A stretch of DNA of 64,000 bases from Cordilura impudica (Eukaryota > Arthropoda > Insecta > Diptera > Scathophagidae), in NCBI GenBank assembly GCA_963682025.1, contig OY821518.1:234567836-234631835 (forward strand), written 5' to 3'. Each line of letters begins with the position of its first letter. Positions within the stretch are counted from its first letter, which is position 1. Below are positions 12,896 through 26,000 of the stretch, one piece after another. The notes under the pieces are model-generated. The model was not told the origin of the DNA and did no database searches. It was given only the letters and a program-made list of their open reading frames with translations. A program made the position numbers and the translations under genes.

Positions 12896-13060
12896 TTGCT
12901 TCAGTTAGTTGAGAGACGAGAAGCTAATGGATGGCTGGAGCAGGTCAAAGGTGTCGACTATAAATGCAGATGCAAGGCTTTTGAAAATATATTAAAATGC
13001 GATAAATCAGATCTAAGTATACATACTTATAACCACTGTTATAAAAAATCTTTTAAAACC
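12896..13060 (+). pseudogene. Fragment of a transposase-type zinc finger
   Basis: It encodes YKCRCKAFENILKCDKSDLS with a following His and Cys/Lys tail, like the N-terminal finger of many insect transposase-derived proteins. The second copy at 59459-59615 reads RCKACEKILNCDKSDLSIHA, restoring the CxxC lost here. Both copies are frameshifted. Confidence 0.45.
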
Positions 13061-13062
13061 AA

Positions 13063-14281
13063 CAGTATTCCCATAATTTGAAATTGTAAAGATGCTAAAT
13101 TGCAACAAAAGATGCTTAAACGTACTGGAGTCTAAAAAAAAGATGCCAAATTTTTTTTTCAAATTTCATTACCTTTATATTGAAAAATTATATAAAATTC
13201 TTTGGTTTTTAAATCGAAAAATTAATATAAAACATATGTTTCGATTTATATTTTTTAAATTTTAATTAAAATTATTTTGGATTTCATCTGAAATTTTTTT
13301 TAACATCAAATTGAGTTTATTTTAAACTTAAATTAAATATTTTTAATTTTAGATGGATTTTTTTTTATTTAAAATATAACAGAAATTACATTATCAAAAG
13401 ATAGGATTATATTAGAATAATTGGTTTATGGAATCGAACACTTCTGTGATGTCTTCATCTTCAAGTTCTTCTTGGCTCTGATATTTTTCTGACGATCGAC
13501 TTTTATCAACGACATCACTCGGTATATTGAAATTGTGACAGCACCGATTTTTCAATTTCAATCCTTATTTTATACGTATTACAGAACATAACAACTCGGG
13601 TTTTATTCTGTTCGAAGTTTACTTTTAACTAAAGCCATTAAACTAAACAAACGTTCAACTTCGGCTTTTGAGAAAGACAAAACTAATATAGGCAATACAA
13701 ATATTGATAACTCCTTAAATGGATTTTCGCCAATAGAATTTTTCAATCCATAAAGAGGTTGTATTCAGTGTTGTATCCCAGTTTTGTTCTGTGATATAAC
13801 TCCATTGGATTTGAATTTTTTCTGTTTCAGATGATATAAATTTAAACTCTTCTAATATATTGGTTATCTGTTCTCTTACCCGATTTAATGTGTTTTGTAT
13901 TGAAAATTTTGGCATTTTTTTAATACAATAATATTTTTTGGCAATCGACTTTCTAATTCATTAAAAACTGTTGTTGGTGTTTACATTCTTCTATTTCAAA
14001 ATGTTTTGTTATATTTGTTGAAAGAAAGGAGCAGAGTGGTAAAAGGAGTAGTACACAAAATTACTGTACTACACTTTGAGAAATTAAAACATATCAATAC
14101 CATTAAAATTATATATTCAAAAATAATGGAAAAAAAAATATCAGAAAAAAGATGCTAAATGCAACTTTTTATTAATAAAAGATTCTAAGTTAGCATCTAG
14201 CATCTTTTGGTAAATTTTGGATGCTAAACGACAAAAAAAGTTGCTAAATCTAGCAACTAAAAAGCTAAAACGGCAACACTG
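13063..14281. mobile_element. hAT element (1219 bp) with 8-bp target duplication
   Basis: Ends are CAGTATTCCCA and, reversed, CAGTGTTGCCG. The 8-bp duplication AAAACCAA flanks it at 13055-13062 and 14282-14289. The second copy of the host repeat has the unoccupied site at about 59603-59625. Subterminal GATGCTAAAT-like repeats are present at both ends. Inside is a minus-strand hAT dimerisation remnant. Confidence 0.85.
13430..13915 (-). pseudogene. hAT transposase C-terminal dimerisation remnant
   Basis: The frame 13915-13715 plus the next block read SIQNTLNRVREQITNILEEF ... KELSIFVLPILVLSFSKAEV ... ERLFSLMALVKSKLRTE, the typical hAT C-terminal signature. A frame break lies near 13715 and stops follow. 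It is non-functional. Confidence 0.7.
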
Positions 14282-15297
14282 AAAACCAAGAACAAATATT
14301 CTGTTTGAGTTATAACATCTCATTTGCAAGACATTTTAATTAATTGTGTAAATTTTAAATGCACATCTAGCCATATCAAAAAGATGAATTATACAGAATT
14401 GTAAAAATTTTTTTTATAATATCTGTATGTTTTTTATATTATTCTTATGTAATTCTCATGATATTTTTATCTTATTTTTTATATTTTTTTCTTTGTTTTT
14501 ATGTTATTTTTACATAATTGAAATTGAAAATGTACAAATTAAAAATAAATTTTAAAATAAGTAGTGTAGGGGAAAAAAGTGGGTGTAGGGAAAAAGGGAA
14601 TTTTTTTCATAAGCGTAGGGATTTCTGAAAAAATCTCCTGGCATCACTAGCACCTATTAAAAACCAATGTAAAAATTCACAAGACTGAATGAAATTGTTG
14701 CTTACTTTACTCTTTGGTGAGTATTTTCGTTTTTGTTCGGCTGTATACATATGTATAAGAAGCCGATTAGAGTTCGGTTTACTCGTGCTGCTATGCATAT
14801 GTTTGTGTGTTAACAAAAATATACGATATCCCAATCATTTCGAAGATTGTTTTAACAAAAATTACCTAACTGTGTCTTCTTCGAGCACTTTTGACGATTA
14901 AAAACTGATTAATCACATGCGCTATTAGAAAAAGACTAGAAAATGATTTTTGCTTTCTCTTAAAAAGTGATTTATAGAAAAATTACATTAAATAAGACTC
15001 AAAAATGAGTCGAAACTGATCAGAAAAGCGGATAAAAAGGACTCTCAAGAAGATTCGCGGGTAAGGTAATATTTAATCCCAACAAAAGAATATTTTGTGA
15101 TCAGCAAAAGGGCGCTTTATGACTGTTTTAATAGCACAGAGGAGTCAAAAAAGACTCCACATGATCACTTATTGCATAAAATGTTTACTGGGATTTTATT
15201 CACTATCCGTAGAAACAGGTTTTTTAAGTAATACAAATCTGCACACAATTTCAATTCTATTTCGTTCGCAATGATACGATCACTTTGTTTACTAGCT

Positions 15298-15600
15298 ACC
15301 AGTAAAATAAGAAAATAGTATTATAATACAGCGTAAAATAAGAAAATAGTATTATAATACAGCGTAATGATGAATTGTACTTCTCAATTAGTTTATTTTT
15401 AATGTGCCATAAGAAGTTCGGTTTATGCTAAGAAAAGCATGAATATATGTTTCCCAGGGCGAAGCTTCATCATTGCACTTTGATTGAGTTGAGCTAGTTG
15501 GGAATGGCATTTGTGTTAAGAAAAGCATAAATGTATGTTTCCCAGGGCATGGCTCGATCATTGCACATTGATTGAGCTGAGTTCCGCGGTTATTCTTAAT
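15298..15600. repeat. Short tandem duplications inside S1
   Basis: A unit of about 33 bp (agtaaaataagaaaatagta...) is doubled at 15300-15365; S2 has one copy at about 61172. A unit of about 100 bp ending in tttcccagggc...tcattgcac is also doubled (15415-15500, 15515-15590), as it is in S2 (61260-61340, 61385-61460). Confidence 0.6.
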
Positions 15601-16868
15601 GTAAATAACTATTGAAACAAAATTTTGGGAATGGCGTTTGCCTCCGCTCCCGACATTAAATAACAAATTTTAAAAATTTATTGTAATTAACATCTTTTTT
15701 TAACATCTGACAAAAAATACTATTTTTCCAAACACCAATTTTTTTACAGCGTAAATAAAGTTTTCTGGTTTATACTTACTACTTTTGAATGCAAGTATGC
15801 AGGGTTTATACATGTACTAAAAATACAACTCTTAAAACCATACTATTTTTGCAACTCTAAAAATTTCAGAATTTTGTATAAATAAAATAAAATACCGATT
15901 TATTTTTTTAATATGCGCTTATTACGGATATACATATACAGAATATATGAATATTATTTATTGTATTTTGATATTGGCAACAGTAGTATTTGTAACATTT
16001 TGTGATGTTATAAAAATCGCAGAATATTGATATTGATTTTATATAGTTTCTTTTATTAATTAATTAACTTAAATATTACACCAAAAAATATTGATATTGA
16101 TGAATTTTTATATTATTAACACAACGACCACAAAAATAACATGCACAGCTATGACAAAATACAAAATTTAGGAAAATAATATAGGAAAACGTCATATTTT
16201 TTTTTACCTTTTCAGTGATTTCTCGGCACCTATGAAACCTATTGTCATGATTTAAAAACAGACGCCTTTTTATGATGTTAGTGAATCATTCTAAAAACGA
16301 GCGCCCTAGCTGTCCTATTGAGGGCGTTATCACAAGAACACATATTCAAATCATATTTTCTCAGAACTTTTTTTACTTCTTCGCTGAATTCTCGGGACCA
16401 GATTAACCGATTTGGACGATTTTAAACACCAAACTTCTCAGGATGTTAGTGAATCATTTTTTATACCAACGAGCACCCTAGCTACCCGATTGAAGCCGTC
16501 ATCGTGATTTCCAAAGACGGACAGACGGACATCGCTATATCAACTTCGCTTGTTATAAGGATCACAAATATATATATTTTATGGGGTCCAGATTTTTTTT
16601 TCTAATTATTACAAACGGAATGACAAACTTATATATACCCTCTGAACACTGGAGTGGAGGGTATAAAAAAGTATAGCTAAACTTTCCTCAACATATGTAA
16701 CAAAATGTGATTTTTTTTTAAAATTTTAAAGATACTTTCAACAAAGACCCTGCATGCTTATTTTTGTTGTACACTCTATCAATTGCATTTTTTGTGTATT
16801 TTTTATAAATAACTTGTGAATTTCTATCAGATACTTAATTTTTTGTTGTATTTATTGTATGTTTTCAG

Positions 16869-17082
16869 AATATTCGATCAGTTAAAGTGTACTCTGTTAA
16901 ATGCATCATTTATATCCATCGCTGAAAGGTGATCAACTATGCCCATTAGGCTTTCATCCACAGACTCGATATCCAACAAGATGTAAGCGTTGCTTTCGGG
17001 ACTACAAAGAACATGGCGGTCGACGAGGAGTCGAGGATGTAGCAGCTTCATCACCAAATCTTTCAGATGGCCTTAATTCAAG
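16869..17082 (+). CDS. First coding exon with Cys/His motif
   Basis: An acceptor (tgttttcag) ends at 16868, so this exon begins with 32 nt of probable 5' UTR before the ATG at 16901. Residues 10-38 hold a compact motif with C14, H19, C28, C31 and H38 around YPTRCKRCFRDYKEH. The spacing would suit a small zinc-binding fold. The rest is Ser-rich. The donor follows AATTCAAG and leaves phase 2. Exon 2 (17141-17208) restores the frame as SRPSSRTWTS and ends in phase 1. Zinc binding is inferred from residues only. Confidence 0.75.
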
Positions 17083-20000
17083 GTGGCTTACATGATACTT
17101 GATACCTGTGTATTTACACAATTTATAATCTTTTTAACAGGCCATCATCAAGAACATGGACTTCCACCCAAAATCTTTCCTCAATGAATGGCAGCTCCAA
17201 TGACATTGGTATGATAGTAGTATCAGGGAATGGGGGTGTACTTTGAATAACACTTCACTTATCGTAAAAAATTTTAGAGATTTTTCAAAATTTACTAATA
17301 CTTACAATTATAAATTACAGAAATAAAAGCATGTCGTATATTCTTCTAACTTTCAAGTAGACTATCAACCTTATTCTAAACTTTATGAAACAGACAAAAT
17401 TGTGTATTGGTATTTGAAAATTGTCCAAAACACAACTATTATAAAGCTATAATAAGAGTGAAATTGTTTAAAAAAACATTTAGAAAGGAATCTAAATTGC
17501 AGTAATTTGGACACTTTTTAAAATACATTTTAACATTTGGAAAATTTTAAACAACTTTGAAGAAAACAATTGGAGAACATGTTTGTTTAGAATAAGGATA
17601 TAAATCGAAATAATCAAATTTGTTAACAAAATTCAATAGATTAATTTAATGTTTTGTACTTTCATATTGTTTATTGTTTTTATGACTGCATATGTACTCA
17701 TCATTAAACTACTACTTCTACTACTGTCACTACTTATTTATCTATATCATCATAATTTGAAATATCACAATGAAATTTATTCTTAAACAAAACTTGCGCC
17801 CTACTGTCTGTTGATAATGATTTCAATGGTCGATATTGCGTCAACGTTCTCTGGGAATATTATAAATAACATATAAACATTTGATTGATTGGCCGGTCGT
17901 TCGGTCGGTCGCTCGAAAAACTTGTAAACGTAACTTTAATTGTAATTTCATAATTAATTATTTATTTGTTGCGAACATCAAATAAACCAATTCAATTTAA
18001 TAAACCAAATCAATATAACAACACAAATGCACTACATAATTGATGATCTGCAATTACTTACACGTAAAATAAATAAAAATAAACCACGTAATGTTGCGCT
18101 TGCATGCTTTATGTCTTATTGGCCCAATCACTCAACAAAAGTTGTAAACTTCAATGTAGAGCTTAAAAAACGTCCCCAAACTTGGGCATCTACACCCGAT
18201 ATCGATGAAGCTGATGATAAAACCAGAGCCAGTTCTCGGACCAGCGGAAGTTCAGCGACTAATGACAACAATGTAGACATCACTTTTAAATTACCAGTGC
18301 CACCACGACGTCATACGACCACATTAGATATAAAGGAGGTAAGATATTATGAACATTTTAATTCTATAAATGAGAATACAATACAATTTCCGAAGTGTAG
18401 TTTTAAAACTGTTCACATTTTCAAATTCAAACTTTTTTAATGCTTATTTTGTATTTCCAATTATGTCCTTAATATAATGTATCGTACTATAACTTACTTG
18501 TTATATCCTATACCACTATGTGGTCACGGTACAGTGAGTTTGCGTCAAAAATGTTAGGCATTGATGAGTCGATTTAGCGATCCATTCATCCGTCCGTCTG
18601 TCTGTGTGTCCATGTAAACCTTGTACTCAAACTACAAAATCGCTAATATCAATATATTTTGATGAAATTTGGAAGATGGAGAAAATCTGTGGATTTTGTG
18701 AATGATTTAAATTGCTATAAGATCCAAATTGTCGTGTAGATCCCGCTAAAATTTGGTGTGTTTATTACATCCACTAATTAGAAGTCAAGAAATAAACTCA
18801 CTAGGCTAATTCTTAGGCGTAACCCCCATATAAAGGTGCTTCCCGATCTTCACTTAAATTTATAAAAAAAGTGTTGCACAAACTTTTCTGACATTTGGTT
18901 TGTATATATTTTTACACAAAATAAGCGTCTTCAAATTTGGTCAGTATCGGTCCATTTCTCGACCTAGTCCACATATATATTATATATAGCATCAGATATT
19001 AATTTTTCCATACCTGCAAGTAAACAAGTAAATAACAATGTAACTCAAATTAGTTTTATGTTTATTTTTTTTTATCCTAATAGTTGGACCTTTCTCTAAA
19101 CTCTTAAACTCGATTTAGAACGACTATAACTTACTTACGTTTTCATTTTATTTTAATGATCATAATGATATTTTGAGTTTATTCACCAAAATTACTGAGA
19201 GTATTTTTTGCACGGAAAGCCATTTTATACTAAATTATTAGTGCAAATTTTTTGTCCCTTACATTCTATCTCTTGATAATAACAGTTGGTCACGCTAAAT
19301 ACGAGCCGGTTTCTCACTTCAGGAGAGAAAAATATATATATAGCGAGAGAGAGCTATTATTATCATAATTGCCAAGAATGATAAAACTAAGGATTTCGTT
19401 ATCACGCATATATAGGCGCTCTGATATCACTCAAACTATGTTCTTATTATCCAATAATTTCCAGCTGTCAAACTGCTATGTTTATGCAAGAATCATAATA
19501 GTGGGACAATTTATTATTTATTATTCTCCCCAAATTATTTGTTAGCAAAAAAGTTTTATTTATATAAATTTGTTAATTCATTTTATATTCACAAAATAAA
19601 AATGGTCTAACAATATTTTAACAAGTTTTTAAAGGTCATTGGTCTGTACTTTATAATGCGGTGACAAAATACGTTGTTATATTATTAAATTTCCTCTTAT
19701 GTCTGTTGATATATGGAGCAATTTCGGTATTTAGTAACCTTATTCTAAAGTACATTCTACATATAAAAAAAGTTTTTTCACTCTTTCATTTGCTTCAATG
19801 TCCGTTGCTTCTAACAAATGTTTTTGCAAATATCCGCTTGTAAGCAACAATTTTTCGCCATTTAATTTTTAAAATATTGCAACAAAGTAATTCAGCTTTT
19901 CCATTAAGGAATTTGATGACGCACTTAGGTAGGTTGAGTTCTTTAGACTTACCGTTGCTTTGCTTCAATTTGCTCACTGTACACTTCATGTTTAGGTTTT

Positions 20001-23000
20001 TACAGGGTTGCCAGCTAGCACATAAAACATAAATTATAATTTTCACATATGAAACAGGCTTGGCAACCCTTGCGAGAATGCTACTATGTCATAACGGGAA
20101 AACATACGCATGGCGTAATCTTTAGTTTTATTATTCATGAAAAATGTGGATTATTGTTCACGTTATTTTGAGCAACTTGCTAGGACTTCATAGGACTCGT
20201 TGCGAGCATTACTTATCTTGACAGCATGTCTTAGAAAACATAGTTTAGGAATTATGTGGTGATTCGAAATTTAGCCAATCTTTATTTATAGATTTTCGCC
20301 AATTGGTAGACTCGTAGTTATAATTTCGATGGTATTAAATTTCACAGGATTTTTTTTTCAGTTTATGTAATTTAAAATGAGTACTTCTTACTTTGTATTT
20401 CAGGTAGAGAGCTCATTGTCACAAAGTTCATCAGCATCATCTTCTTCGAAAAATATTCCAGATGACTTGATCATACTCTCCACCGACAGTTTGGCTGAAC
20501 GAGTGAGAAAAATGAATTTGTTGAAAAAACATCGTGGTCAAAATTCCAGAGAATCAAGTCGAGAACGATCTGTACCCAAGAAAACAGACGGGTAAATAGA
20601 ATGATCAATATGAAAAAGAAAATAAACAAAAATTGTTTTTTATTTCAGGGATGGTGACAGTGGAGAAAGCAAACCCCCTCCAGATCGACCTGAGCGTACA
20701 AAACCACTGTCCAGTAGTAATTCAGATAGCACAAAGCATATGTCATTACCACCAAAGAAAACTGCAAGTTCCAGCTCTTCGGCAACTTCCTCTAGTATTC
20801 GACCTACATCGGCTCCTATTAGTGAAACCGTTACTACCTTGCCTCCTACTCCCCCGAAAACGGTTCCAACTAAATTGAAAACAATCTCATCAACTTCATC
20901 GACCGCAGCCACTTCGTCGTCGACAACTACGTCATCATCATCATCCTCAGCTGCACGTCGAAAAGAAATGGATCGACAGAAAGCTGAACAAGATGTGCAA
21001 TTTATGCTAAATATTAAGGAGAATAGTTACAATAACAAAAAAAAGAGTGCAGACAATATATCTCTAACCACCGAAACTCCTTATGCCAGCCATCAGAATA
21101 ATGCGGAACATTTAGAGGAATTAAAAACACTTCGCAAAGAACTTGATGTCATGAAATTACGTGCAGAAAAGGCTGAACGTGAAAAAAGTGACATTTTACT
21201 AAGACGCTTGGCTTCAATGGAGACTGCCCCAAATCGCACGGCAGCCTCCGAAGCTATAATGCTGCAGCAAAAAGTCAACGAATTAAAAGATCAACTCGAT
21301 AAGATCACGGAAGAGAAACGTAAGCTGAATCTCCGCATGAAAGAGAATGAGAATAATCCTAAAAATTCCGAGCACGAGTTACGCCGAAAACTACAAGCTG
21401 CCGAACAAATTTGTGAGGAGTTGATGGAAGAAAACCAGTATGCCAAAAAGGAAATTATAAGTCTTCAAGCTGAAATGGATGAATTGCAGGATACTTTCCG
21501 AGATGACGATGTCAAAGCTAAGACTAATATACAAAAAGACCTGGAGAGGACAACAAAGAATTGTAGAATTTTAAGTTTCAAGTTAAAGAAATGTGAACGT
21601 AAAATAGAGACCTTAGAACAGGAGCGGCAAAGTAGTGGAAGTGAAGAGCTAAATGCCAGGATCAAGCAATTGGAAGATGACTTAAGATTTTCACAAGAAC
21701 TCACTGCAAAATTACAGGTAATAAAATGTAATGCCATTACTGAATAGACGACTTACTCTCACAGTTATCTATTTTGTTAACTTTTAAGATGTGTTTAAGA
21801 TTTATCGATTCAATCACTATTTAAAGGATTTGAAAACCTTAAGAAACTTGAAAACACCTAGTATTTAGTATTTTCACATTTCTTTGTGTTATAGGCCGAA
21901 ACGGATGATTTACGCAATCCTGGTAAGAAAAAACCTCCCATGCTGGGAGTATTAGGAAAATCGACGTCAGCCGATGCCAAATTTACACGAGAATCTCTTA
22001 CCAGAGGTGGATCGCAGGAAGATCCCCAACAACTATTAAGAGACTTACAAGACTCCGTTGAGAGAGAATCTGACCTTAAGGATCAACTTAAATTTGCTGA
22101 AGAAGAAGTGAGTATTCCGAACCCAATATTAATGCTATAAACAATTTCAGCTTTACTTTCTTTTCTACCACAAAAAAAGATAAGAAAATTAGGTAAATCA
22201 TTTCATACCCCCCATGTTAACAAAGGAATTCAAACGCAAGAAATATATGAAATAAGATTTCCTAGATCAACACAGACCGATTTTGAAGGATTTGCATTAT
22301 TTGAAAAATGTACAGCATCGATACAAACTGATGATATTGAAGACAACAGAATTGAAACAAAAGAGTCATTTACTCAAACCAATACACTGAACAACGAACA
22401 GTTTCCAGGACTTAGTAGGGAATCACATGAGGACAGTACACGAACATTGGAGAATAACGAGATGATTTCTTTGGAGACACAACCAGTTGCCATTAATATT
22501 TCAGACATCTTCAAGATTTATCATGACAGAGAAAGTTCGCCATTTGCTGCCATACTACCATCATTTTCTATGCGTCCCCCCTCATCTTCATTGCTGTTTC
22601 CAAGTCTTATATCACATGCCCTTAGGTCTGGCACTGGGGCAGGTACAAAGTTATCTAATTGATTCGATTTTTTAGTGTTTTCCTCGTAATTCACTTTGTT
22701 TGTTACCACTAACTGCGTTGATATTTGATGGTACCGTTTTTTCTCACTCAGCAGCTTCTTAAACCATGCAGACCAATTGGATTACGAAATTTAATGTTTA
22801 ATGTAGCATTTGTTTATTGTTATTGGCTAAAAAACGTTTTATTTTGTTTAATACTTACAGGCTGAAACTTTACGGAAAAAAGTTGTCCGTATGGAGGATG
22901 AAAATGATTCTCTAATGATGCAGTTGAAAAAAATGGCAACACGCTCTAGAAGTATGATAAGTTGTGAATCATTGTTAAACTGTTTAAAAGACCCTTGTAG

Positions 23001-26000
23001 TCCTTAGAAAAGCCTTCCAACTCAAAATTAGTCGATACATAAATATGTATATATTTAAAGCAAAACATAGCGATTGGAAATGTCTTTTACAATATGTCGA
23101 TACGCCTAAACACAATATAATACAGCTTTAACTAATTTATATGTATTCGTTTTATTTTCATGATTTCCTTATACTTCCAAAATAACCAACACTAATATCG
23201 TTACATTGCCATTTTTTGCAGCTGCTCATAGAAGTGAAATTGGGCTTTCTAAAAAATAAATCTCATAATTCTCTAATATTCGTTCAATTACATGTAGTTT
23301 CTGTTTGGCATGTTTAAATTTATGATGGCCTATGTATGGATTAATAAATATTTCGTTTCTTTGTCCCATCCAGCACGTAAACTCAGTCCGACGCCACGTC
23401 GATTGGCACCTGAAGTGCACGCGGAACGCGACGAGGGTATCTCCGATGAAGACGATCCAGCAGAGTTGCGTATATTATTAGAATTGAATGAACAAGAGGC
23501 ATCCATTTTGAGACACAAGGTTGAAGAGTTGGAAAAACAAAACACTGAATCGAAGAAACAAGTCCGAGAACTGCAGAGTAAACTTACAACAACGGCAGAT
23601 AAAAGGGGCTTGACATTATCTTCTTCTAGTAGTGCTTCTGAGAAAAGACTTAAAGTTTTAAATGATGAATTAGAACAGCTTAGACGAACGATAACGGAGA
23701 AAGATAAACATATTGAGAAATTACAATCAGCAGCTTCGTCTCAGACCGGGGTTAATGCTAAACGTCAATTAGATATGGTGGAACAAGAAGCAGCTGTTTT
23801 GCGTTCTAAAATCACCGCTTTAGAAGCGGAAAATGAACGTATTCAAAAGGATAACAAACGTCTGCAATTACAGTCATTACGAAAACAATCATCAGTAGAG
23901 AACAATGGCAATTCTGTAGAAGTCTCCAAGCTTAAAGAGAGTCTTGCAGCCGTCGAAGAAGAAAAAGATGGACTCCAGAAGAAGCTGAAAAGAATTTTAC
24001 AAGAAGCTAATGAGAAGTTGCCTCCCAGAGCTGCTATACGTATTACGGATTTAACACCTAAAAATCAACTCAAGAAATGGGTAGAAGAATTGGATGATGA
24101 AATTACCGAAATGCGAGCAATCGTGACAAATAGCGGCGCACATAATATTAAACATTTAGAAAACGAGAAAAAATCTTTGGAAGAGGAACTGAGTAGTCTT
24201 AAAACGAAACTTAGTCAAGCAGAAACGGATTTTCGTAAGTAAAGAAAATAATGTAAGAAAATAAGATAAGCAATGAAAGTGAAAATATAATGTAACTACC
24301 TGTTGTCTGAAGATATAAAGGGTAGAGTTTGTACTCAAATTGGATGTTGTTATTAAGTGAACTTTACTTACAAAGTTAATATTAGTACAGGGTGGTTGGT
24401 GAATATTGCTACATCATGTTTCTACAGGGGGGCCGGTGAACGTTGTAACAGCAATAGTTTCCTGCGTCGGAACTAATAGTTCGTTTTCATTAAATTGAAG
24501 GACCAGTCACTAAAATAACAAAGTGGATCCAATATTGATTTCTCTCGATTAATATTGAGTTTTCTCAGATACCGGGTAATAGGTATTGTTATAGATGGGG
24601 TCTCATCCTATGAGTTTTAACTTAATTTAGTGGTTCACCAGGGTTTTTATGCTACGGATGACAAACGTAATGTTAGCAATAAAGTAAAATACGAAAAACT
24701 AATAGAAAAATTTGGAAAGAAGTTTATGGTTTGCCAAGATACAAGGGTACCAGAGCATCTCGATTTGACAAAGAAAACACATCGAATTTGGGAACAATTG
24801 TCTATATATCTCAACAGAATCTCCTTTTAGCTCGATATACCTTTCCCCAGCGATATTCAATAGCTTCAATACCCTGCATATAGTACGTACATATTGTTAG
24901 GTTCCTAAAATAGCCATCAATCACAGACCCAAATATTGACAAATTTTTACCACCGAGCTATTTTTTCAAGTTCGGAAATAATAATAATATCCGTTGGAGC
25001 TAAATCTGGCGATTAAGGTGCAAGATGAACAATTCGAACTTTAGTTCATGGATTTTGAATATCGCAATTGCTGCAATATGTTAGAAAAATACAGGCCTTT
25101 GATTTTTTTTCTTTATGAGGATAATCAATAAAAATTATCCCACGCGCATTCCAATAGATGCCATAACCGTGCCTGCAGATGAAATTTTCTTCACCTTCTT
25201 TGAACACGATTCTTCAATTTCAATCCACTGTATTCACTGTTCATTTATCTCAGGTGTGAAGTGTTGGACCCATGTCTCATCCATAGTTACGAATCGATGC
25301 AAAGAACATCTTCACGACGCTGTTTGTATTCTATTCTTATCTCCAAATTTCCGGTCAATATGTATTGTATAGCACTTTTTGAAATGTCTAACAATACGGT
25401 GTTCGTCTTGCTCATACGGCCTCGTTTAAACACTGCCACCCAATATTTTATAGTCGTCAACGAAGGAGTAGACTCCCGCAGAGTACAATCCAGCTCGGCT
25501 TTAATATTTGTTGGACTGAGACCTTTAAAATGTTTAAAAATTCTACTACTACCGCCATATATACGTCAGCTCAGATTGTTCTGGGACGGCCCTCGTATAT
25601 GCACTTGTGACTGCCCGTACAGTAGTAGTAAAACGAGCAATGGCCAGTGATTGTTTGTTAACACATAGAGCCGTGTATCGTGTATTCATCACTTTCACCA
25701 ATTCATGTGACTGGTATCGGAATTGATGAGTTAGGTATCTGGATGTTCTATGCATTATCATTCGATGTATACCATGTTTTCAGGTCAAGAAAAGCATTCA
25801 AGAGTCAAGTGGGCTTTGAAGATGGTGCAATAATTACTTAACTCCATCCGATTAACCTACTATATTTACCACTTATATCCAATCAAAAATTTTATTTGAC
25901 TCTCAAATATTTTGCGCAGAAATCTAATCCCTTTGGCACATACGGTAAAATCCTACACCTAACTTGAAATTTTGTGTTGATAATCGTATCGATTTGTTAG

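Larger units (their letters stand above)
12640..16665 (-). mobile_element. Helentron H2-type long variant, copy 1 (S1)
   Basis: The right end (16665) is the H2 5' terminus in reverse (GGAGTGGAGGGTATA). Sequence from about 12640 on matches the copy at 57472-62573 in the same orientation, apart from insertions. It contains a zinc-finger-like fragment and is split by a hAT element at 13063-14281. The left end is not resolved. Confidence 0.65.

Noticed and set aside
15388..15666. 92-codon frame on the minus strand with repeated peptides
   Set aside because: The repetition comes from the 100-bp tandem duplication inside Helentron S1, and the S2 copy is not equally open.
20740..21747. 335-codon frame considered as a stand-alone gene
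   Set aside because: It is exon 5 read past its donor at 21718. Phases on both sides match neighbouring exons.
25115..25650. Two overlapping + strand frames in intron 8
   Set aside because: They are the antisense of the mariner relic (VTMDETWVQHF on the minus strand).
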